Below the pieces are notes generated by a model, which saw nothing but the letters and a program-made list of their open reading frames with translations, was not told the origin of the DNA and searched no databases. A program made the translations under genes and the position numbers. A stretch of 64,000 nt of DNA from Trichostrongylus colubriformis (Eukaryota; Nematoda; Chromadorea; Rhabditida; Trichostrongylidae): positions 7,615,725 to 7,679,724 of the forward strand of contig OZ022260.1 in NCBI GenBank assembly GCA_963978905.1, in the 5' to 3' direction. Positions 22,819-35,500 of the stretch are shown piece after piece (the stretch's first letter is position 1; every line of letters begins with the position of its first letter).

Positions 22819-24814
22819 GATGCCGACGGTGAAAGCCATCACCACTATGCCAGCGAGCCGACGCGATGGACATACCCCGTGAGTTTCCCAAAACAGCACG
22901 TGAACATCAGTACAATCCCTTACACAGCCGATTTCACGCAATGCGGGCGACACTTTTCGCTCGAGAGCGGTGTTGCGACACGGTGGCGCGGTATCGGCCT
23001 TGTATCCAACATTAGGTCGCGTTCATAATCAGCGCCAGCAGGGTGTGGCTGCGTTTACAAGCAGCGCGGCAGAGTGGCACTGGAGATGTGCAGATACGAC
23101 GCAAACAGTGAGGAAGGGTGGCATGGATAGAGGCGCAGAGACACGCAGCCAAGCTCTGGCGACGGCACCGCAGAGTATGAACGCTGCCTTACGCATTATG
23201 GCCTTAGTGTGCCCATGATTTGTGAATTGTTTGGTTCTTTAAAACTAACTTTTTCACAGAATTCTGAAATTACCGATCCGATATACATTCGTGACGATAA
23301 TAGCAAAACTGATTTTGAGCCACTTCCCAGAATCGAATCGGAGGTGGGTTCTCCATTACAAGAATAGCGTCCTGAACTTCCTTTTGCGATGCATTATTTG
23401 CTCAAAAGGATTGTCAAATTTTACAGAACCGTATTACTGTGGACACACGCATCGAAGAGCATTTCATCGGTATTCGATCAAGTGATGAGGTATGTGGGTC
23501 GTTGTGGTGCAGAAGGAGCCGACGTGGCGTGGCCTTGTCCTTGCATCGCCCAGCGTGAAAACGCCGTGCACGCGTCGCTCCCTTGAAAGCCCGCAGCGAT
23601 GCATCGGCTCGTTCTGTACTACACCCATAGCGGATGCACTAGGTATTTGTGAGGCTGCTGTGCCTCCCAGTCGATCCTGTGGGGTAGGAGGGTAGACTTG
23701 TACACGAAGATTCTCAGAAACCTTGAAACTGCTTCGCCTTCTCGACGCTCACATTCACGTTGAAATATCGGTAGTAGGAGTGTGATTAGTGATGCTGAGG
23801 CAAGGGCTTCATTACAGGCTGCTGCATTGGTGAAACCCGACGATTTCGCACTTTATTACAAAAAAGAGCATGACACCGACGTTGGGGCGACGATTCAATT
23901 GTATTTAGTGCACAAGAACACAAGAGATGAGGTAATTTATCGTTAAAAAGTTGAAGTTACATGAATTTCCACGCGAGTCCCACCTATCCATGACCACTCT
24001 GGGAATGTGGGCGGAGAGACAAGATGACCTATCCATGACCACTCTGGGAATGTGGGCGGAGAGTTTTGTGGGAGGCAGACGGCCAACTGCTTCGCTCCTT
24101 AGATCTCCACACAGTTGGAATAGGTGTTTGAATGAGCATGGGTAGGAAAACCAGGTTGAGTCGAAGACCAGGTACATTTGCTCTCACCGGAGTCGGTGAT
24201 CACTCTGGGGATGTGGGGAGGAGATCCGAAGGACACATTGGGCGACCAGCTGCTGAATGATGTGCTGTGAATGTGGCTGGACGCTCTGTGATGCACTCCA
24301 GGCGGTCATCAATGCTCTGAGTGTGCCGTGCTCTTTAGAGACGGGTAGCTAGCCCCGCCCCAGAAACCCACGCCCACTCTCAGAGGCGGAGTCCCTCGAA
24401 GTTGTTCATCTATGGTGCCCCTCTACAAAGGAGGTATCTTTTTGAATCAGCATCTTGTTTCCTATGGACCCCATGTTCGCTACAGAATTAAACTTCCACC
24501 TTTCAATAATATCGATTAACCGATCAATATCCATAACATCTACAACACATTGAGGTGTATCACTTCCCAGTACTACGGAGCTGTGAGGATAATGGATCAA
24601 AATGGTGGTATGTGCAGATTGGTAACAATAAATTGCAATCGGTGAGCACGCTATTCACGCGACGCGAGCGCACGCGTCATATCGCCTGATTCCTTCACAG
24701 AATAAATTTTACAGCAATTTCCAACATCTTTCATTCCAGTTCCATCAACTATCGGATTTGGTACGATGCTATCATCTGTACCGTTTTACGGATGCACGTA
24801 CCGGTCGAATGGAG
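22819..24814 (+). CDS. Unrecognised gene, three internal exons
   Basis: Three stretches look like exons: 22819-22878, 23260-23343 and 24740-24814. Each has a TTTACAG, TTTCACAG or ATTCCAG acceptor and a GT donor (GTGAGT, GTGGGT, GTATTT). Each is a multiple of three (20, 28 and 25 codons) and all join in phase 0. The peptide is acidic then basic, with segments [35 protein letters not shown] and [17 protein letters not shown] do not recognise the family. Start and stop exons were not found: composite elements lie upstream, and nothing convincing follows downstream. The intron between exons 1 and 2 contains a MITE (23022-23206). The matching phases are the main support. Confidence 0.45.
23022..23206. 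mobile_element. MITE with GCGTTCATA-type ends, copy 2
   Basis: Ends GGTCGCGTTCATAATCAGCG and CGCAGAGTATGAACGCTGCC are inverted. The interior (GCAGGGTGTGGCTGCGTT, AGACACGCAGCC) matches other members at 2975-3142 and 36550-36733. Confidence 0.6.
23982..24064. repeat. Direct tandem duplication, 45-bp period
   Basis: ACCTATCCATGACCACTCTG and the following GGAATGTGGGCGGAGAG occur twice, starting at 23982 and 24027. A related word (CACTCTGGGGATGTGGGGAG) recurs near 24202. Confidence 0.8.
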
Positions 24815-26750
24815 GTATTTCCATTGTGGCAGGGTGGAATTGTGGATGATTATGTATAGACTGTTAACATAAATGTTCTATTAGAACTTGTATAATTGAT
24901 ATATCGTTTATCGGCTCTTTCTGATGTGATCGAGATGAACAATCTTAGCATAAGTGATTGCGTATATTTTCATCGAGATTACGACAATCTACGATAAAAC
25001 GGAGTACACGAAACGACGACGCCTACTACCGGACAGCTCCGCCCATCACTAGCCCTGCCTCGGAAGTAGTATGAAGAACTCTATTTCTGCAACACTATCT
25101 AACTATCCATTATTTTCATGGTTGTTCTGTCTTGACCACTTCTTGTTCTTGCTAATCTCCTTTGATGCGGTGTTCAGAGTTCACGATCAAGGCGATTAAG
25201 CGACTAACGTGATCATGCGCTCAAGCGATCGAGGTGATTAGGCGATCTAAATCGAATACGCAGTACGCGTCTTTCCTTTCCCGCCTGATCGCCCGATCGC
25301 CCGATCGCCCGACAGGGCGTATCTGCTTCTTTTCGCTTGATCGCCTAGTCGCCTGAACATTGAGCAATGCCTTATTTGGCTATTTGCCTCTCCACCCTAA
25401 TTCCTTTCAGTTTTTCAAAAAATTAAAAAAACCTCACCTTTTTCTGTGAACTTTTTCCTCCATTCAAAACTGTGCCATTGAGCACCGGGCAATCTTAACT
25501 ATGCTACTCCTTGGCACCACAAGGGAAAGCGGTGCGTCAATGTGAGTTGGGGGGGGAGGGAGACGCAGTATGGTGCAATTTGTATACTGCGTACCATTGC
25601 ACCCCACACACCTAAAGGCACACAAAGAACTTGCCGCTACTCATTTACGAAGTCGAAATAAAAGTTTTTTCGTGTACAGGGTGGAAGAATAGGAATTTCA
25701 GCTTATGCCATATTATGTCTTTTTCCCCTCCCCCCTCGAGAGAGCTGCTCAGCAATGTCACGTGTTCATTTCTTAATTTTGCCGTTTGACTTCCCAATCG
25801 TAACAATGGAGCCGCGCGTACTTATACTGCACCTCGCCACACAATGGGAATTCAGTCTTGCCAGGAATCGCCTACACTTCATCCTCCTACTCTTCAATAC
25901 TTACCCTCAGGCTTGTAGTGTAGTGGGGGGGGGGGGGGTGTGAGTGACTGATGAAAGCAATGGTTCTGATATCTGCTGCCTCGCATGCGGAGCACTTCCT
26001 GGTGTCGATGAAAACAGTACGTTTCAGTACAACCCCCCCCCCCCCCCATCTCCCTATCTCTACAAGAATCAATTGCGACCCCCTTTTTCTGACCTTTACA
26101 GAACCAGGTTTGCGTACCAACAAGGTTTGTCTAGTTGCAATGTGTTTTACTGCTATGTATTCTCACCTGAAGCAGGATTGTTTAATTCACAACTCACGCC
26201 TCACTTCTGCTTACTGGGAGTTTAGATACTACTGCTCATCGCTGACCTCTGCAGATACGGACCCCCTCTCGTCCGGTCGAATACGACCCCCCCTGACAAA
26301 GAATCCTCGACTACCTTGCTCGCATGTCATACCATGAAGCCTGTACTCATCCAAACACCTCCATCATCCTGAGAGGTTATGGAATACACGGCGCATTCCC
26401 GAAGTATGCCCAACACTATATTCATCCATCACAAGCCGTAAGTTGTGATTCCATATGGTCCATGCTAGTCCTATATAAATGCTTTGTAAGCTTACACAAA
26501 AGCTATGGAAAGCCGAAAAACAGCCAACTGGACCATGTTGAGGGGCCACAATTTTCGATGAACGTCATTCCATATTGCATAAACATTTATTGTAAAGAGC
26601 GGAATTCTTTTTATTCTAAAACGTCTAGAGAGTGCATTGCCAAGGCTACGAGCAGCTCCACTGCGACCTGATGCAATAAGATTTCTTTTTATATGCTCGA
26701 CTCAAATACTATCGCTAAGGTGTCATGATCTTTGTGGCATTATCCTGTTG
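24815..26750. other. Intergenic, low-complexity tracts, no gene recognised
   Basis: Holds a CGATCGCC-rich segment (25170-25345), homopolymer runs of G at about 25925-25937 and of C at about 26034-26047, and a C-rich passage (26030-26300) with scattered similarity to 49850-50050 (CTGCAGATACG against CTGCAGGTACG, both followed by CCCCCC). Overlapping ORFs near 25750-26670 show no domain. Confidence 0.4.
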
Positions 26751-26752
26751 CA

Positions 26753-26990
26753 TTGTTGTATTTTAATTGCCGGTACTGATTTGTTCTAGTAGGTTTGACC
26801 ATCCCCGATCAGCAGCGCGGGAAGATCATGACTTATTCGCGCGCCAAAAATCGAAGGGGTATAGAAGGCAGGAGGATCGATAGTGACAGCCTTTTTTTGC
26901 TTCCTAACCTTTTTAGCCAGTTTTTGTTTTACCAAACAACTTCCATGGTTTAATTACCCAATTTCGAGACTAACTTATAAAGAGTTAACG
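26753..26990 (+). repeat. Duplicated repeat with SL1-like sequence, copy 1
   Basis: Shares with 28085-28400 the words GGTTTGACCATCCCCGATCA, GCGCGGGAAGATCATGACT, CAAAAATCGAAGGGGTA and CAACTTCCATGG. Within it, 26947-26968 matches the 22-nt nematode spliced leader SL1 at 20 positions. The partner copy also matches at 20, with different mismatches. The repeat ends in ACTAACTTATAAAG, where similarity to the partner fades. Confidence 0.75.
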
Positions 26991-27538
26991 ATGTTGAAGG
27001 CGGCGGATGGAGCAAGTTTGACTGAATTTTTTCATGTCTCACGTCGTGAAAATGTGTACCGCTGAAGCAATCGAAAAAGCCGGCGAGAGTGTCGCTTTGA
27101 ACAATCTTATCCATAACCAGGAAGAGAATATTGCGCGTTTAGCGCTGTATTTTGTGCTAAATTTGCCTGTTGGCTGGATGGAGAGCGCCAACATTGCAGG
27201 ACTTGGCGTAAAAAGAAGTACTTTAACCGAATAGCTGGCCTTTAAGGGTGGAAGACATCTTCCGAAAGGCAAATGGAAGGTGTTCGTGGCCTCGTCGCTG
27301 ATAAAATTATGTTGCCAGCATGGAACTGAAGGAGAGCAAAATTTGTCTCAGAGGATAACTCATGAATCCACCGCGTGGATAATGTATCAAAAGCTATGGC
27401 GTCTTTCGTCTGGATCCACTCGATGCGTTTGGCCTACTTTCGTCATTCACTTGAGCCATGCCATCGTATACGTGGTCTGTCACACATCATATTGCTTCAA
27501 AAGCACACCGAATCCAAGTGAAGGCCAAGCTCCAGGTC
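26991..27538. other. Segment between the SL1-bearing repeats, no gene assigned
   Basis: Opposed ORFs of 66 and 77 codons overlap at 27034-27272. The plus-strand reading (EAIEKAGESVALNNLIHNQE) looks protein-like but matches no family I know. Confidence 0.3.
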
Positions 27539-27895
27539 TAACGCTTTCGCCCAAAGCCGAGCTCCCCTGCATGCTCAGGAGCCGCAGAAGCTTTGCAGAA
27601 GGCTCTGTAGCCAAAATCTATGCAAAATGAGCGTATTTGCTCGAAACACGAGCAATCTAACGCTTTTGGCCAAAACCGAGCGCGACTGCATGCTCAGCAG
27701 GCTCAGAAGCTTTGCAGAAGGCTCCGTAGCCAAAATCTATGCAAAATGAGCGTATTTGCTCGAAACACGAGCAATCTAACGCTTTTGGCCAAAACCGAGC
27801 TCGACTGCATGCTCAGGAGCCTCAGAAGCTTTGCAGAAGGCGCCGTAGCCAAAATCTATGCAAAATAAGCGTATTTGCTCGGAAAGCTGACGCTT
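27539..27895. repeat. Tandem array, about 119-bp unit, three copies
   Basis: Units start with CTAACGCTTT at about 27539, 27658 and 27777, and each contains CTGCATGCTCAG, AGAAGCTTTGCAGAAGGC and GTAGCCAAAATCTATGCAAA. Copies differ at a few sites. The ORFs reading through are repeat translations. Confidence 0.85.
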
Positions 27896-28084
27896 GCGCC
27901 CGAATCGAAATCGCCCACAGAGGACAGTATGCTCCTTTCCTGATGCTAAGAAAGATCTACGCGACAGACTGCTAAGGAGAAAGGAACAATTGCCCAAGTT
28001 GGAAGTACAGCAAGGAGACTTGTCGAGGGCGGGAGTTTCGCAAAGGCGACAGTGGTTTCTTGGTTGTATTGTTGTATTGTGTTG

Positions 28085-28400
28085 TATCTTGTTGTATTGT
28101 TGCATTTTTATTGTCGGTAATGATGTGCCTTAGTAGGTTTGACCATCCCCGATCAGCAGCGCGGGAAGATCATGACTCACTCGCGTGCCAAAAATCGAAG
28201 GGGTAGGGAGATCGATAGTAACAACCATATTTCTGTTTTCTAAGCTTCCCGTTTTTTGTTTCTTTTTTGTTTTTTGTTCCTTTTTTGTTTTTTGTTTAAT
28301 TTTGTTTTTGTTTCTTGTTTGTTTGTTTCCCTTAGCTAGTTTTCGTTTTATCAAGCAACTTCCATGGCTTAATTATCCAAGTTTGAGGTCCAATAAAGAA
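28085..28400 (+). repeat. Duplicated repeat with SL1-like sequence, copy 2
   Basis: Partner of 26753-26990, interrupted by a T-rich GTTTTTTGT simple-sequence expansion (28230-28330). Positions 28366-28387 match SL1 at 20 of 22 sites and are followed by GTCC, a donor-like GT at the place where an SL RNA gene has its splice donor. Confidence 0.75.
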
Positions 28401-30511
28401 GTGTCTGTGCTTCGTGTCAAGTCTATACAACATTCATACACTGAACTACTGAACACAATCAGGACAGATACCACTTCTACATTTCCTTTTCCTGGGAAGT
28501 TCGTTCTGTCTCAGGCAGTTACGCTTTCTGCAATGCGTCATGCATTCGATCTGTACACAAAATCGTGAGCTGTTCGTTTGCGTATTTGCCCATTGAAAGC
28601 GATGTTGCATGCAAACATACTAATTTCCAAACCTATTCCAAAATGAAAAAAATTAAATCAAAAATCTCTCATTATTTTCCAAAAGCTTACATTATTAGGT
28701 AGGCAATCTCGGAGTCTCACATGTCCTCACCCATTCGTGTATTTCATCCAACGACCTCGAGAGGCATCTTTCACCCCATTACCTCCCTCATTTTAAGAAC
28801 GGCAACAGCAGATCAGTGTTCAGAAAACTCCGTGTCCCTGGGGAAAAAAGGTTTTACGCACAACAAACAAACAGACAAACATGTCGCGCGATGAAAACGA
28901 AGCGAGCAGCGTAAGAGCCATTGATGCGCGTGAGGAAAACACTTTGAGCTCGAGAGAAACACTCGAAGCACTGCCTGGCCAAGTGCCAATCAAAGTCCGC
29001 GCTTTTTCAAGGTTTCTCCATCCCACATCTAGGGGTGCTTGCCACCATAGGTGACACAACGGTCCTAATCACCACATCATCGACGTTCCAAGGTTTATCC
29101 AAATGTTTTTGTGGATTAGCCTCAAAAATCGATCCGGTTTCTGGCTCAGTGCTCGTTACCTGTTATTCCATAGGTATGGCCGATTTCTACATCCCCACAA
29201 TCCCTTGTAACTTCTTCGAGTATTGATCCTAATGGTGAGAATCGATTTCCATATCTTGGCTAGAACGCTTTCTCACACTGACGCTGCTCGTAAGATCGAG
29301 TCCTAGCTGAGCTTCTCGTGTTGTTAGGATAGTTAATCTGCAAAATACGGGTGCAATGGATCAAGTAGCGAAAGCAGAGCACGTTGTCGGCCAACTATGC
29401 GTTCAATTGCTGCCTCGGTATCCAGCAAGCATCGAATATATGGCGTATTCCTTTAATGAACAGGATAATGACAGATGGATTAGGCTGATAGCCACAATCC
29501 GATATTTCACCTGATTTTGCTCATTGACTGATAATACCCAGCTGATACGAGGGGTGGTCCTTGCTGCTGGCCGGTGTTAGGTTGCTTGGCAACGCGTTAG
29601 CGCATTACCATAGTTGCTATTGCGGGGTATTGGCAACTGGCCAGTTACTCAAATGTCATAACACACAATGACCTTGTGGTTTATGTTTTTATTTTCGGGG
29701 ATTTTTAATAGTGATGATCACGACATTTGAACGGTTTGTATGCTCGTTCTATGAATAGTTATCGATTGATAGTTCTTGACTACTAATACTGGACTCCAGG
29801 CTCATTTATCGTGTATCGTTAGCACAGTTCGTTGTTGAGCAGATAATTTGGTCATAGTTATAATAACAGTAATGATAATATTTATATAGTTATATTTGTA
29901 ATAATAGTAGTAATAGTAATAATCATAACTATCTCGTTATGTAGAAATAGAAATCGATCATCCTCCTAATTAGTTACTTTGTTTTCCTTCTAAAAAAAAA
30001 CTGTCACAGTGGTCCGACACGACCATCCTTTAATGAGCTTTATTCAAGATCATGTAACTAATCACAGACCGAGAGCATACCTCAAACCTTGACAGCTTGC
30101 CCATCCTCTTACGTACATTACTTGTTTATTGTTTACATTAGAAGTTACGTGCGGTAAATCGAATTTCCCCTCAAATAGATTGAATCCGATCTATTTTCTG
30201 CCGCTACTGCTGGGTTCCCTGTGCCAAAAATGGTCTTCTTCAAAGTTTTCAGTTTTACGGGCATGCGCCGTGCATTCGTCTTCCTATGAGATTTGGGTGT
30301 GTGATTGAATGTGGGTACATCGGTCTTTCAACATTACTCATAATACAGCTAGTACAGAATTACCATGGAATGTCCCTAGTAAAGATATAATGATGCAGTA
30401 TTCCGTCGTCAATGTTTGAAAATGTAATGATTTAAACTGAAAGTCTTTTATTCAGCGAATTCTCTCAATCCGTTGCTTATCATCGATCGAGCCTTCTCAT
30501 GGATTGTAATG
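28401..30511. other. Intergenic, no gene recognised
   Basis: Short ORFs only. 29850-29930 is an ATAATA-rich simple sequence. No exon chain with consistent phase was found. Confidence 0.4.
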
Positions 30512-30633
30512 TGCATAATTTCATGTTACCTTGTTTTTTTTCAAATGTTATTCCGATAGAAATACTTAATAATGCATAATTTCATGTTACCTTGTTTTTT
30601 TTCAAATGTTATTCCGATAGAAATACTTAATAA
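30512..30633. repeat. Perfect 61-bp direct duplication
   Basis: The 61 bp beginning TGCATAATTTCATGTTACC and ending ATACTTAATAA occur twice in direct succession (30512-30572 and 30573-30633) with no difference, so the duplication is recent or is an assembly artefact. Confidence 0.9.
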
Positions 30634-30971
30634 TAAAAAAAAACCTTACAATGTCGTAATATGATATATAATATTTGATAATGGTGAAACGTTGAAAACA
30701 CTATACAGGCTACTAGGACTTCAATATGCGCTAGTCGTCTCAAACTTGCCTAGTATACTTTAACTACATCACAACTAATTTTTTGACAAATTTTAAGACT
30801 TTTGTTTTTCGTTTTGGGCCTCATATCACTTCTGTTATGATCATCAATATTATTTTTATTTATTGTTTTATCAGTGAAATTATTACTGTTATTATTTAGC
30901 ACTGCTCATCACGCATTCAGATCAGAATAGGCCTCCGTCAGCGTAATTTTGGCATATCGAAGATCCCTACT

Positions 30972-31371
30972 ATGTATAAAATGCTCCGTCTGTCTGTTCG
31001 TCCGTCCATTCTGTCTGTCACGAAGTTAGGCATAACATGAAAAACTGTCTGTGAATATGGGGACAAGATTTGGTTGGGTAGTGTATGGGACAAGGAGTAA
31101 AGAGCACACATGGACCAGGTTAAGCTCCAAGGGCGGTCCGTACATCAAAAAGTTCATAACTCGGTTCCAACATAGCTCTGAGACCAGGAAAGAATAGGTA
31201 GAAATGACCAACGTCAAAACCATCTTAGACATACTTGAGGCGAGCGGGTACCTGCCTAAAACGGATAGAGACTGATGTGGTAATGGGTGCTAAATAAATT
31301 CATAGAAAAAAAGAAATTCACATCGGCCCACTAATGTTACGCGGGCAGTAGTGTGCGCTTACCCAACTGGT
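30972..31371 (-). mobile_element. Composite element fragment G
   Basis: Starts CTACTATGTATAAAATGCTC with a GTCTGTCTG/CGTCCGTCC microsatellite and ends GGGCAGTAGTGTGCGCTTAC followed by CCAACTGG. These are the two terminal signatures of the 11062-12934 family in inverse orientation. The interior (about 330 bp) lacks the core satellite. Confidence 0.6.
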
Positions 31372-32564
31372 GCAATATAAGATATAGTAAAACATTATTT
31401 TTCGCATTATAATCAATTTTTGTATCATGGATCATTAGCGTTAATGGTGAAGATTGACATGTACTATTTATCTACTTATATATTAATTTATATAACACAT
31501 ATTCATAAGCGCGCTATTATGGCGAGAGAAAAATTTGAATCCAGTTAATTTGTGCAATGAATTCGATACAGCATGGAACATTCTGAAATAAACAGCAAAC
31601 AAATAATGTACACAAAAGTTAAGACAACTATTAAGGTCTAAGGATATACATGCGTTTATATATAAGTTCATATGTTTATATACCTACTTATTCAACAATA
31701 ATAATTCATTAAGGACCGTATTGCTAGTTTTTTCTCTGATTTTTGAGGATATTGGGACGAGATACTATTTTTTGCTAATTTTTGGGAATATACATTCGTT
31801 CATATATTAGCTCATATACTTTAAGATTTAAGGAAATCAATGCGTTCATATAAATGGATATACCTACGTATTCAACATATAATTAATTCATTAAGAGTGG
31901 AATTGCTAGAGCTTTCAAAGATATCGTGAAACGTTCATATTCCGTATCAATTACTCCGAGAGGCGCCCAATCGTTGCCAGTTCATTTCCTCCGTCTTCCC
32001 CTTTGACAGCAGCGCGTTGCTTATCATTCGTTGGTCTTTATTTGTTTAGGCTTAATCAGATAGCATTGCAAAGCTCGTGTCATGAGCTTCCGAGCAAAAT
32101 GTATCAAAGCGAAATCAGCTGGGATACGCCGGCTTTTCGAAAGTTCTCCCTATCGTCCTCTTACTATCATTTTCAAAAGAACACTTTCAAACAAACCTTT
32201 TTACTGCTCTTTTCTTTACTGTGGCCTAGTTTTATATCCACTTTGTTTGGTTTTCTTTACTCTCTTGCCAATAATTACTTGCTTTATTTGTATTCCGAAA
32301 ACATCACCTTTCATTCAATTCCATTTTGGGTGCAATTTCAAATTTCCGAAGAGTTTCAGAATAATAACGCGGTCTCAATGTTAAATGGGACTGCGTTGCT
32401 GTACACAGAAACCATCGAAACAGAAACGGTGTGTTTTGCTCTTCAGACTTTCATGTCCACAATACAAGACAATTTGGCATGCGGTTTCTCTGCCGTTTGA
32501 GACCTACTAAGATTTTAGTACTTCTAAATTATTTTTGGCAGAAATAATGATGTATACTTTTCAG
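31372..32564. other. Region upstream of arl-13 exons; first exon probably here
   Basis: The first arl-13 exon must end in phase 2 before 32565 but was not resolved. A 165-codon ORF (32003-32500) has a hydrophobic stretch (about residues 65-95) but no family I recognise, and its reading does not connect in phase to the first confirmed exon. 31440-31900 is AT-rich with ATATAC words. Confidence 0.35.
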
Positions 32565-35500
32565 AGAAATCAAAATCGGTTGTTTCGGTGTCGATGGCGC
32601 AGGAAAGACGACAATATTAAAGATGATCAAAGGCGGTTAGTTTTTAATTCACAGCCGAAATTATTATTTACAGTTCACCTGCTCCGTTCATATTCCGATA
32701 TAGTTCCGACATAGTTATTGATTTTACGCGCGTACGATAGCCACGCGTTTTTACAAGGGGCAGTTCCAACCTGCAAACGGACCTTGCATAATCTTTGAAT
32801 GTCTGTTGTTTGGTGCTGAGACAGTATGGAAATGATTTCAGAAGATCCACGAGGAGTTCTACCAACAAATGGCTTTTCAATGATCGACATGGATTACAAC
32901 GAGGAATTCACCATAAAAGTCTACGATCTCGGTGGACACGAACGAATACGCGACATTTGGACCAATTATTATGCCGAGGTCGGTGGCTCGAGGTAGATCC
33001 ACGGATTCACGGGAAAAGATGTTGGTGTGTCCCTTATGGAAGGATTTCGCACCGCGGCATGTCGCAAGCGAAGCAATGCAGACGAGCTAAAGGCGCCATG
33101 TTGTGGGGTCCTGAAGCGATTACAAGTCAACCGTATCGCGCCTCTAGCATCACCGTGTAATAAGACCCAGCTACCGCGACGCGCATAGCTCCACACACTG
33201 CGTCGCACGCCGCTCGTCGCTGTGCGAAAACCTGACATAAAGGTACACACCCAAAGATGTTTCAAGTAGGCTAGTGCTGGTGCCTCAGTAAGAGTCGGAA
33301 GCCCCTTAAAGTGGGTTCCGCTCGTCTTCTAGACGGCAGCGATCTGCTATTTCGTATTCCCAATGGCTAGTGGCACTTTAACATTTTTGGAAGGTCCGAC
33401 CGCCTTTATACTCCGCGGTGCCTGCGTCGGGGCATGGTTGCGTGGTCTGTGCGTCTCCGCCTGTGCCACTCCGTCTCGCTGCATATGAATGTAGCCACGC
33501 CCTGTAGCAGCCAGGCACGCCGGCATCACCGCAAAGTATGAAGGCGGCCTCCCCACGATCAAATCACATTCATATGCAGCGATCAAATCGATGCGAGGGT
33601 TACTGAAATACTCGTCGGTTCCCAATCATAACAAATCGATCGCAAAGTACGAAAGCATTGATTTTAGTCAGTATGCATCCGTTCACGCACTATATCGATT
33701 ATTTAAACCGAAATATTTCTAACCAGTTGGCGGGCGCACACTACTGCGCGCGATTCATGGCGATGTTGTGCAATATAGGTCTGATCGGCACGACCACAGT
33801 TGTGAAGTCGGGTGGAAGTTTCCTTTCCTTTGCTTTCAGCTGAGCTATGTATTTATTTGGATAAAAGCAGAGAAGATGGCGTGATAAAAAAGCATTTCGA
33901 TATTAATATACTTCAGTCGCTTTGCATCGAAACCATTTTGCACGTTATCTACATGAGTCGCGCGCAGTAGTGTGCGCCAGCAAACTGGTTTAAGTCATCA
34001 TTGGGAGTCTAGGTAGTTTAGACATTGACAGTTTTGTATTCGACTGCATCGATTGGTAACAATTCACTCGCTGAGCATCTTATTCGTACACACTGAGGGT
34101 GGATCCATATCCCGCTTATCGATGTGTATCGTTTTCGTAAACATTCTTCACTTCTTGGAATTTTACATAGTCTAGCGGTCGATACCCAGTGTTGCTGCCA
34201 GTCCACATTAGAATGATTCCGAGAGAATCGCTTGCTTTGGCATCACGAACATAGGATGTGTCATGATTATCAATGTAACTCCTTGTATCAAAAGAAATGT
34301 ACCATTTTTTGGAACGCTAGGCAATTCAGCGGTCGATACAACGGCCAAAGATATCAGAACATAAACAAAATATGTTCACCCGATGCGTCTGATGTTCACT
34401 GAGCATCAGACGCTTTTGCTAAAGCGGTCGTATAGTAGTATCAAGCGATGTGGAGGATTTCATCCCATCCAATTCCTAACGGCCCTTATCAGCAACCGTA
34501 AGCCGTTATCACTGAGGCCCCTGTACCCAACATTACCATTGAGGTCCCTGTGTCTCACAATACCTGCGAATATGAACATTCCAAGGTTAGCCGTAAAAGC
34601 GTACCGGCCTTGGTGACATTCCCCTTCTTACGCTCCTTATCGGATCTTATCAGCCGTTATCGAGCTGAGTCACCCACCATCAATGCACCCGTCCCGCTAC
34701 GCAGAACACCGGTGAGTATGAACGCTCCGCGACCAATGCGAAAAGCGGAACAGATTCGACGACTCTAGCCTTTTCACGCTCCTTATCAAATCTTATCAAC
34801 CGTTATCGATGCGGGTCATCCACCATTAATGTCCCCGTCCCACCCTGCTCAACACCCATGAGTGTCAGCGCTCCTGGATCAACGCGAAAGGCGAAACGGA
34901 TTCGACGACTCTAGCCTTTTCACGCTCCTTATCGAATCTTATCAACCGTTATCAGTGCGGGTCACCCACCATTAATGTCCCCGTCCCACCTCGCACAACA
35001 CCTATGAGTGTCAGCGCTCCTGGATCAACGCGAAAGGCGAAACAAATTTGACGACTCTAGCCTTTTTACGCTCCTTATCGAATCTTATCAACCGTTATCA
35101 GTGCGAGTCACCCACCATTAATGTCCCCGTCCCACCCCGCAAAACACCTATGGGTGTCAGCGCTTTAGGATCAACCCGAAAGGCGAAACGGATTTGGTGA
35201 CATTTATCTTCCGGGGCTCCTTTTCAGCCCTTATCAGTTGCTATCACTTTCGGTCCACCACCGCTGGGGTTCCCTTGGCACCCCTATATCATTTGTAAAA
35301 TTCAGCGTCCCAGCTTTGCTGCGACGCGAGATATGAATTTCGTGACAGACGGACAAACACACACACACAGACAGACATACTAAGCGAATTATATATAGTA
35401 GGATGTTTCTGTATGTAATTTGATTACAATGCATATGCCAATGGGTATGAGAACCACATGTATGAACTTTTGAAAAAAGATGATAGATTTGAAATTAAAG

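Noticed and set aside
27539..27895. CRISPR-like array
   Set aside because: Units are contiguous tandem repeats of about 119 bp without unique spacers, in a eukaryotic genome.
32003..32500. 165-codon ORF as the first arl-13 exon or a separate membrane protein
   Set aside because: Its frame and possible donors do not give the phase-2 junction needed at 32565, and the hydrophobic part fits no family I know.
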